In this document: in pieces, positions 33,664-40,920 of the stretch
Layout of the letters: each line of letters begins with the position of its first letter
Numbering within the stretch: the stretch's first letter is position 1
From: Plantago elongata
Taxonomy: Eukaryota > Streptophyta > Magnoliopsida > Lamiales > Plantaginaceae
Assembly (NCBI GenBank): GCA_036897095.1
Contig: JAYMSP010000806.1
Location: forward strand, 1-40,920
Direction: 5' to 3'
DNA length: 40,920 bases
The notes under the pieces: model-generated
Database searches by the model: none
Seen by the model: only the letters and a program-made list of their open reading frames with translations
Told to the model about the DNA's origin: nothing
Program-made: the position numbers and the translations under genes

Positions 33664-34852
33664 CACTTCTGCTGAAGAACATAAATAAATTAAACAAATA
33701 CATGAGCCGAGAAACTTATCACTCAATTGTCAACTCTAAAGTCTAAACACGAATGAGGCAATTTCCATAAATGAAAAATAAATGCTGAAAAAGGAAAATA
33801 GATAGAAACCATGGATACATAATACATTTGCTTGGTAACCAATTGGGCTTCAATTTTCACATCAAGCAGAACAATTTTATCCCCATATAATTAATCTCCA
33901 CCGGAAGAAAGTGATTTAAACTTAGTAACATATAGATAGTTTGCAGTAAGTGTAGTCACTTATATAAGAATCTCAATTTTACTTTATCCAGATGATGTTA
34001 CATAATATTTTTCTTTAAATCAAACCACGTGCTTCTCAGATCTAATCATTTAAAGCAATACACTCATCCAATAGACCAATACTCATTAGGTAATCCACGA
34101 AATATCTCTGAGGAAGATTTGCACTTCAACTTTGGCTTCAGCAACATTCATGCTTCATCATCCAAAAATAGCAAGACCTACGCGTGTACTATTCTTAACC
34201 ATGAGTGAAGATTTAATATCTTTTGAGAATAATTCGAAAACATATACTACACTACTTTGGTATGCTTCCAAACGCAACGACAAGACTCACAAATTAATCC
34301 CTAGGCTCAGGTTTACATAAGTACTTATGTATATGAAGTCATATAGGTAAACAAAAGAGTGAGTGAGTCGAGTCCCGAGACTTGTTTCAAACTGCTCACT
34401 CACGGGAACAAGAGACATAGATAGGATACACAGGTATAGCAGACACTTGAAGGGATGCTCATGAAATCCCAACTTCTAAGTAGCGACACGAATAATCGAA
34501 AAGGTGCCTAAGAAAGCTTTCTTTTGTTCAATATTCAGTCGGTGCATTCAATCAACATTCAAACATGGAATTTCAAATATGAGATCATAGTGCCCTCCAT
34601 ATAATTCTACAGATTATGAAACAGAAAAAACTGGAGCCTACTTAAATGCTTAGCAAACAGAAGACATTAACTGAGACGATACAATAAGATAATATGCAAT
34701 TGGCAGATGGATTGACATTCATAAACTGGTGTAACATAATTTTTGTAACCAAAGCTATCTGGATATTAACTGAGAGCATAAAATAGACTAATTTGCATAT
34801 GCTTGAAGAGTATCGAAAACCTACTCCAGATTAGGAACGAAGAAAACTCACC
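33664..34852 (-). other. 5' UTR intron of NAA38
   Basis: Donor AATACG|GTGAGT at 34852/34851 and acceptor ttcagcag at 33669-33670 give an intron of about 1.18 kb that splits the leader just before the ATG. The same donor context survives in the dead copy at 14473. The segment 34145-34630 is homologous to 8441-9080 and partly to 14100-14230. Introns in the leader often support constitutive expression. Confidence 0.7.
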
Positions 34853-34955
34853 GTATTGGCTGCAGGATATTCGATTCGTGAAATTGATTGGCCTCCAACA
34901 GGGTTGAAGGTTGATTAGCTCGGTGATTCCACAGTTCCAATTTCCAGCTGAAACG
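34853..34955 (-). other. Non-coding first exon of NAA38
   Basis: Shares gcta-att-aacttcaa-cctt, ggaggcaatcaattt-acgaa and the donor with 14473-14582 beside the dead copy, so it is part of the duplicated gene. The transcription start is not certain; about 34950-35000 is likely. Confidence 0.55.
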
Positions 34956-35274
34956 AAGATGATGAGATTGAATGTGAAGACTGAATAAGATGCGAATTGG
35001 GCTTTGAGCTCGGCCCAATAATTGCAAATTTGCAACTTTTAACTAAATCTAATAATAAAAATTGATATTAAATCTTTATTTACAAACTTTAGGCCTGTTT
35101 ATTATGTTGACGGAGGTGCCATCTTCCCATTTAAATTAAACGTTTTATATAAAAATTCAATTTTAATTGAAAATTTCCACTCAAATTCTATACCAATCCG
35201 TCCTAGTTTTTTAAACTCATGACTTTACAGTTTCTTTCTATAGGATGTTTTCCTTGCAATCGTTTTTCCTCTAA

Positions 35275-35704
35275 ATTGCTAGTGGGTACTACTGTACTAG
35301 GGTCGAATCTGCCAACGACTCAAATTATTATGATTGCTAATTTGCTATTGCGATTTGAAAAGTAAAAGATAAGAGATGAGAAGCTCACAAATAATACAAC
35401 AAATCTCATCTAGTATCATTCTGCAGTTGCATTTGTGGCTCAGCAGCTCTGCTCTAAGTTGCAGTTTACTGAAACACACACAAATTCATCTGTTGTGAAC
35501 AACACTCCAAGCCAACATCATTGTTTTGCTGAAATCAATATCATGTCTTACTCTTTAAACTCCCTTATAGAAATCCTCAAACAGATCTTGCATCCTGAGG
35601 AACACCAAAAAGATTGGGTTGTTGATGATGATCATAAAATGATAGAGCAGGCCAAACCCTCTTAGATAATGCAAATCTCCTACTAGAATTTCTAAAAGAA
35701 CCCC
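35275..35704 (+). pseudogene. Truncated R1A-type NLR head (coiled-coil start only)
   Basis: Promoter-proximal DNA and first codons of an R1A-type CC-NLR, duplicated from or with 37081-37450 (shared attgctagtgg, gcgatttgaaaagtaaaagat, tctgcagttg, agctctgctctaagttgcag). The ATG at 35543 opens MSYSLNSLIEILKQILHPEE, the same as the fuller gene. A 3-bp insertion follows DDD, and a 1-bp loss in gcc(c)aaaccc shifts the frame to a stop at 35663-35665. Homology continues out of frame to about 35704 (ctaaaagaacccc) and then stops abruptly. Only 40 residues can be made. Not functional as an NLR. Confidence 0.85.
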
Positions 35705-37080
35705 GGAAGCTATTTAGTTGAAACACAAAAAAATCAAAATAAATCGCAAAAATAAAGAGGTTCTCACTCGATTCACGTCCATGGAAGCTATTTAGTTGAA
35801 ATTCGGTGAAAACGGTGAAAATTCGACGAGAAAACGATAAATCGGAGGAGAGAAACGCATAGAACACACACGTTTTACTATGAATTTTTTATTTTTCTCA
35901 ATTTTCAGCATATTTTAGTTTATATATAGGTAAAAAGTCCGACTTATTTCTCCAAAAAATCGTGTGTCCGATTTATTTAATTAATTTTTATTAATAAAAT
36001 CAAATTTTTCTATGTAATAAGAAATTCATCCCTTTTACTATACTTACTCAACCTTAATCCCTCTTTTTTCGACTTCTCAAGTCAAATAATCATGTTCCAA
36101 GTACGCCCCAAGTTAAGTAGTTTTTCTCTTAACCTTGTTAATAGCGGCTTTCTTTAGTAATCAAACGAAGCAGTTCCTCTCTTTTAACTAACACGCCTAT
36201 TAAGTCGTTGGATTTGCCAAGAAGACGATGCATATCTTAACAACATCAAGTCAGAATATTTTTATTACAGGGAAGTTCATGCGCTCAGGAAAATCGATTA
36301 ATTCATGATGATTATTACTAGTTTGGTTCAAATTAGGAGGTGTTTGCTAAACTGAACTTGATTGAACTTAACTAAACTAAAATTATGTATAAATTATAAC
36401 TAAGTCGAGCTAAATTGAATTGGATTAACCGAACTGAAATGATTTTCAATTGTACAGAATACATCCTTAGTGGTTCACTATTAAATTAAACAAATAAGAA
36501 ACATAGCTAAGGATACTAAATATTAATATGTTTTTACCGAATTAATTTATTTTCAACCACAAAATTTACAACTTAATAGTTCCACCGGCATTGATCCCAG
36601 CTTTTGGAATCAATCGATAACATAGTTAGACCGTCTCCATGGAGATGTCGCGGGCGTGCATCGTGGCGCACGACGCGCCGCGGCGTCTCTGTGTAACGAC
36701 GCGCAATGGAGATGATTCTGTATGCTTGATTAAATTGTTTCATTTGGTTATATATATAATCAGATTATAATAAAAGTGGTAATGTTGCTCAGCTTTGCAT
36801 TCTATTTCATTTCTTTGTGATTTCCTTTTCGTTTTAGTCATTACTGAAATATCATGTTGCTCTTGCAGCGAAAACGATACAGCAATTGACAAGTGTTCAA
36901 GGATGCTCTCTCTCGATGAGGAAATCGAAGGTTAATATTCTCCTCGTGCTTAGTCATTATTGAATTGTGTGTGATGTATAGCGGTGATAGTTCACATTTA
37001 CAATCATGAACTCGACTTTAGTTATTAAAACCATCTTGTTGAATAAGGCCAAATAAATCATAAATTCATAATATGGAGAA
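35705..37080. other. Spacer between the two NLR copies
   Basis: About 1.4 kb with no recognised gene. ggaagctatttagttgaaa recurs at 35705 and 35783. A CpG-dense islet lies at 36626-36716. A polypyrimidine tract and cag precede a 64-bp open stretch at 36869-36932 ending next to gttaat, exon-like but not assignable to any family. Confidence 0.5.
36626..36716. repeat. CpG-dense islet
   Basis: About 90 bp with more than a dozen CG dinucleotides (gtcgcgggcgtgc, gcacgacgcgccgcggcg, aacgacgcgc) in otherwise AT-rich DNA. It starts with a 12-bp palindrome tctccatggaga and ends with caatggagatga, so the ends are partly related. This suggests a GC-rich MITE remnant. Confidence 0.55.
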
Positions 37081-37291
37081 ATTGCTAGTGGGGACTAGGG
37101 TCAAATTATTTATTGTTGATTGCTATGCGATTTGAAAAGTAAAAGATAATGCAAATCTCACCTATCATTCTGCAGTTGTTTTTGTGGCTCAGTAGCTCTG
37201 CTCTAAGTTGCAGTTTACAGAAACACACACAAATTCATCTCTTTTGAACAACACACCAAGACAACTTCATTGTATTGCTCAAATCAATATC

Positions 37292-39996
37292 ATGTCTTAC
37301 TCTTTAAACTCCCTTATAGAAATCCTCAAACAGATCTTGCATCCTGAGCAACACCAAAAAGATTGGGTTGTTGATGATGATCAAATGATAGAGCAGGCCC
37401 AAACCCTCTTAGAGAAAGCCTATCTCCTACAAGACTTTCTAAAAGAACCCCAACCAATGATAAGCCATGTCGAAATGGAGAGTTTGGAGGAAGTAATCGT
37501 TTACAAGGCAGAAGAAGCAGAGAACGCTATTGAGTCGCACATTACGAAGCAGATCCTGCTAAGCCCTGGGAAGTATCAGAGCTCCACGATTTCTCTTCCG
37601 GACTTGTGGTCATTCATTAGTGCATTTGAAGATATTCTCCCGGGTACTGTTGATTATGATACCCCTGAAAACCAGGGGCTGAACAATAAATCACCTGCTG
37701 TTTTGCGTGATCCCGATGGAAAGTTGGTGGTTGGGTTGGAACAAGATTTGGTCAAGCTCAAGGATCGACTTATTTTTCGATCTCCCCAACGAGAAGTCAT
37801 CCCCATTACTGGTAAGAAAGGAACGGGTAAGACAACTCTTGCTCGGATCCTTTATCATCAATTTTCTAGAAGACCATCCCACTTTAATGTTTGTGCATGG
37901 GCTAATGTTCCAAAAGATTCTAATTTACAAACGATCCTGCTTACCTTCTAGCTTGTGTAACTCAACAAGCTGTAGATGAAATCCCTCAGCTGGAATATGG
38001 TGAATTAGTGACTGCTCTCCACAAACAACTATATAAGAGGAGATACCATGGTATTCAAACTTTTGCGGAATGGGATAAACTGCAAGTAGCCTTTCCGGAA
38101 GGTCAAGGAAGCCGGGTTCTTTTGACAACAACGAAGCACAGCATGGCTAAATATGTGCGATCACAGATCCACAAGATGCGTGTTCTGAATGACAGCGAAT
38201 GCTGGGAGCTTCTTAGAGATGATGTCTATGGACAGGATTCATGCCCTGATGAACTGGAACATGTTGGAAGGAGAATTGCAAGCTACTGTAAAGGATTAGC
38301 CCTTGAAGTTCATCGCGTTGGTGAACTCCTCTCGCAAGTTGAGAAGCACAAAGATTCTTGGGAAAATTTTGCTGTTTCATTATATCCCAGGAACCTGGAA
38401 GGATTGGACAGGGAATTCCATTTATTAAAGGATCGGCTCGTTCAAGGGTCTTCTAATCTCGAGATCATTCCTATTGTCGGAATAGGTGGGATTGGTAAGA
38501 CTACTCTTGCCTGAAGGCTATTTGATGAATTATCCAGTTAGTCTTGCTTTGATGTTTGTGCATGGGCAACAGTCTCATAAGATTATGATAGTCAAAAAAT
38601 TCTGCACAGCCTTGTAGATAGCGTAATTGGAATAATGAAGCCTCTGGATAAGGAAGACTTAATTAAACGTCTGGATAGCCTTTTAAATTGCAGAAGATAT
38701 CTTATTGTGTTAGATGATGTGTGGGTTCACAGGGCTTGGGATGAATATGCGAGGGGTTTTTCCAGATAATAGAGCCGGAAGTCGAATTATTTTGACAACG
38801 AGGTTCAGGGATGTGGCTCTTTATGTAAACCCAGAGAGTCATGAGATGCAACGTTTAAATGATACTGATAGTTGGGAAATTATGAGGAATAAGATTTTTT
38901 ACCATGAATATTGCCCTGTAGATTTAATTGAAGTTGGGGAACAAATTGCACGAAAATGTGGAGGTCTGCCTTTTGCAGTTCAAGTTCTTGGCGGACTCCT
39001 CTCACAGGCTGAGAGAACCAAAAGTTCATGGAAGAAAGTTGCAGAGGAGGTAAGCTCATTTATCGAAAACGAAGACGATGAGTTCTCGGGGATATATTCT
39101 ATGAGTTATTTCCATTTGCCTCATTATCTGAAACCATGTTTCCTCTACATGGCTTCTTTTCCCGAAAATTATGAGATTCAAGCCTCTAAAATCAGCAAAT
39201 TATGGGTTGCCGATGGCTTTCTAAGTCCAATTCAAGATAAAACCCCTGATCAGGCTGCAGAGACATACTTGAAGGATCTGGTGGACCGAAATCTGATCTT
39301 AATTCGTGAAAGAAGGCAAAACTTGAAGGTGAAATCGTATGCCATACATGATCTCTTACGGGACTTTTGTCTTAATAAGGCACGCAAGAAAAGTTTTCTC
39401 TGTGTCAGAGATTTGAACAATAACAGTTCTCAAGAGGATTCTGTACGCCGTGTTAGTGTCCGTTCAGCGCCTGAAGTTGAATACACCTCGATGTCGCCAC
39501 ATGTTCATTCTTTTCACGCCTTGTGTGTTGCAAGTCCGGGAGTTTTGTCGTATCTGTGTTTTGAGGTTTCTTTGTTGCGGCAGTTGGATTTATTTGAAAT
39601 AGAGTACTTTAATGAGTTCCCAGAAGAAATACTGAAGTTAATCAACTTGAGGTACTTGGCTCTTCGGTGCAAGCAAAGTCTACCTGAGAACATATCTGTG
39701 ATGAGGAATCTACAGACATTAATCTTTCAAATGCTGATGAAAGGCTATTTTGCAATAGAAATCTTTGATGTGCCACAGATAAGACATGTCAAGTTGAATA
39801 GCTTGGGTCCTATTGGGGAAGTATCACTAATGGCGAATCCAGTTGGTACTTATCATAGAATCTTTGCCCTTCAAAAGAACCTGCAGAGTCTATCTACCGT
39901 ACCACTTGAAATCCTCAAGCATCTTGCAGGGAAAACTCCAAACTTGAGGAAGTTAGTGTCAAGATACAGAAGAAGGAAGGATTGAAGAACAGGAAG
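37292..39996 (+). pseudogene. R1A-type CC-NLR with two tandem NB-ARC modules, disrupted
   Basis: NLRs of this class detect pathogen effectors in the cytoplasm. The ATG at 37292 opens MSYSLNSLIEILKQ; the coiled coil holds the EDVID-like block AEEAENAIESHI. NB module 1: P-loop GKKGTGKTTLA (37810-37842), then a 1-bp frame loss at about 37947, no kinase-2 aspartates (the site reads YKRRYHGIQTFAEWDKL), RNBS-B GSRVLLTTTK, and a degenerate GLPL (KGLALEV). NB module 2 starts near 38395: P-loop GIGGIGKTTLA; stops TGA 38512, TAG 38539 and TAA 38578; kinase-2 YLIVLDDVW; a 1-bp frame loss near 38755; GSRIILTTR; CGGLPFAV; HLPHYLKPCFLYMASFPE; IHDLLRDFC. A short LRR follows (LRQLDLFEIEYFNEFPEEI; INLRYLALR). 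The last frame stops at 39983-39985, but homology continues in another frame to the copia LTR at 39997. Confidence 0.88.
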
Positions 39997-40331
39997 TGTT
40001 GAAGAACAAGTGAGCTAAAGAACATAAATGGAAAAAGAGCAGAAGATCAGAAATAGAAGAAGGATTGAAGAAAAGGAACGAAGAGAAGCGTGTTTCTCTA
40101 CTTACGTTTCTATTAAGTAAATAAACGAGTTGTACCTTCTGTATAAGGAATAGTACAATTTGGTAGTTACAATTTTTTAATTTTTTCAGTTACAGAATTC
40201 TGTTTTCAATTCTGCTTTCTTCCTTCTTTAAATAGCTAGATCAGTTCTTCTGTAATTCACTACTGATTCATTCTTGTACACACATACAGTCCAAGTTTAA
40301 TAAGATTTGCTTTCAATTCTGAAAGTTTACA
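39997..40331 (+). repeat. 5' LTR of a Ty1/copia retrotransposon
   Basis: 335 bp starting TGTTGAAG and ending TTTACA, directly followed by the primer binding site. It contains a TATA-like tttaaatag (about 40227) and an A/T-rich end suited to polyadenylation. The start is chosen as the TG nearest the end of NLR homology; a TGAAGAAC start at 39983 is a possible alternative. The matching 3' LTR is outside the window, so age and target duplication cannot be judged. Confidence 0.75.
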
Positions 40332-40344
40332 TGGTATCAAAGCC
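40332..40344 (+). other. Primer binding site (initiator Met-tRNA type)
   Basis: TGGTATCAAAGCC, one base away from TGGTATCAGAGCC, the sequence complementary to the 3' end of plant initiator Met-tRNA used by most copia elements. It lies immediately after the LTR's terminal CA. Confidence 0.85.
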
Positions 40345-40483
40345 AAGAACAGCGTTTTCTTGGGATTTCTTGATCAGTTTTCGATTTCTTGATCAGTTCT
40401 TCAGTTTACTTTGAAAAGTTTGAGTTGAATTCCGATGTGAGCAATTCTTCGTTGGTTTTTTTTTTCTTGTTCGTTGATAAGTC

Positions 40484-40920
40484 ATGGGAGATGCTGGGTC
40501 GATGAATGGAGGCATGGATCGTAGATATGCTCATCCACTGGAGGCTGGATTGGATTTGCCATCCTCTCCATTTCACTTGCAGGCTTCAGATCAGCCTGGA
40601 ATAGCAATTGTGTTGGAGCAACTTGACGGAACCAATTACCAATCGTGGAGTCAGCAAATCATAATGGCGTTGGATGTCAAGAACAAGACCGGATTTATAG
40701 ACGGTACTATTTCTGTTTCGGATGAACATGTTACCCCTTTATTATTTTCTGCTTGGAAAAGGGCAAACGCTTTGGTTCGTATTTGGATTTTAAACTCTTG
40801 TAGTCAGGATATTAGATCTTCTCATCTGAGAACTGTATCAGCCAGGGAGTTGTGGCTGGAGTTACAAACTAGGTTCACAAGAAGTGTAGGGCCTAGAGTG
40901 TTTTTGTTACAAAAATCATT
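40484..40920 (+). CDS. Ty1/copia gag N-terminus, cut by window end
   Basis: Open from ATG 40484 through the end of the window (145 codons) without a stop. It encodes the plant copia gag (UBN2/Retrotran_gag) pattern: QLDGTNYQSWSQQI, MALDVKNKTGFIDGTI, then W-K-R-A-N, LNSCSQDI, LWLELQTRF and GPRVFLLQK. Gag forms the particle that packages the element RNA. The ORF lies about 150 bp after the primer binding site, as expected. Intact so far; the protease, integrase and reverse transcriptase parts lie beyond the window. Confidence 0.92.
   Translation, partial: MGDAGSMNGGMDRRYAHPLEAGLDLPSSPFHLQASDQPGIAIVLEQLDGTNYQSWSQQIIMALDVKNKTGFIDGTISVSDEHVTPLLFSAWKRANALVRIWILNSCSQDIRSSHLRTVSARELWLELQTRFTRSVGPRVFLLQKS

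Larger units (their letters stand above)
39997..40920 (+). mobile_element. Ty1/copia LTR retrotransposon, 5' part
   Basis: LTR, primer binding site, leader and gag start in the correct order. The element abuts the last NLR homology at 39996 and probably cut the NLR's leucine-rich repeats. Gag shows no lesion over 145 codons, so the insertion may be fairly young compared with the multiply broken NLR. Confidence 0.88.

Noticed and set aside
33664-33726. Upstream in-frame ATG for NAA38 (21 extra residues)
   Set aside because: It falls within the 5' UTR intron (acceptor at 33669-33670) and is not shared with homologues.
36336-36480. MITE-like stretch (ggtgtttgctaaactg to tacatcctta)
   Set aside because: The ends are only vaguely inverted and no target duplication is visible.
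37208-37291. Extension of the NLR frame upstream of the ATG
   Set aside because: No ATG there. The frame is open by chance, and the duplicated copy supports the MSYSLN start.

Overview
This is plant nuclear DNA: AT-rich, with intron-bearing protein genes, MITEs, a Ty1/copia element and an R1A-type (late-blight-resistance-like) coiled-coil NLR. The R1A-like NLR and the other gene families suggest an asterid eudicot, probably Lamiales. That placement is inferred from family resemblance, not from a search.

Layout. 1-4.3 kb: AT-rich, essentially gene-free sequence with simple repeats and decayed fragments. 4.4-14.6 kb: accessory DNA holding an intact RPW8-domain-only ORF (4438-4929), a sister copy with one in-frame stop (12084-12551), a 45-bp third fragment, a RING-H2 gene broken by a 1-bp deletion, and two dead copies of an NAA38-like gene, one of them inverted. 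Two 147-bp PIF/Harbinger-like MITEs and several tandem duplications lie among them. 14.7-27.9 kb (minus): one large conserved housekeeping gene, the MIP2/NBAS-like Sec39 subunit of the ER tethering complex. I could reconstruct it as 12 in-frame exons (2405 aa). It has a GC-AG intron, two Stowaway MITEs in one intron and a nested tandem-repeat array in intron 2. 28.8-31.2 kb (plus): a two-exon defensin-like secreted peptide gene and a four-exon 2-oxoglutarate/Fe(II) dioxygenase gene. 33.3-34.9 kb (minus): the apparently intact NAA38 (LSMD1) gene, parent-like to the two dead copies. 35.3-40.0 kb: an R1A-type NLR neighbourhood with a truncated coiled-coil head and a fuller but broken NLR carrying two tandem NB-ARC modules. 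40.0 kb to the end: 5' LTR, primer binding site and gag start of a copia retrotransposon that abuts the NLR.

Functional picture. Two housekeeping genes (MIP2, vesicle tethering; NAA38, N-terminal acetylation) sit among fast-evolving defence-type genes (RPW8-like, NLR, defensin-like, RING) that have been duplicated, inverted and broken by transposons. The genes do not form one pathway. The most unusual items are the double-NB-ARC NLR, the intronic repeat array that copies a splice-acceptor junction, and the NAA38 triplication with an inversion and a clean MITE empty site.
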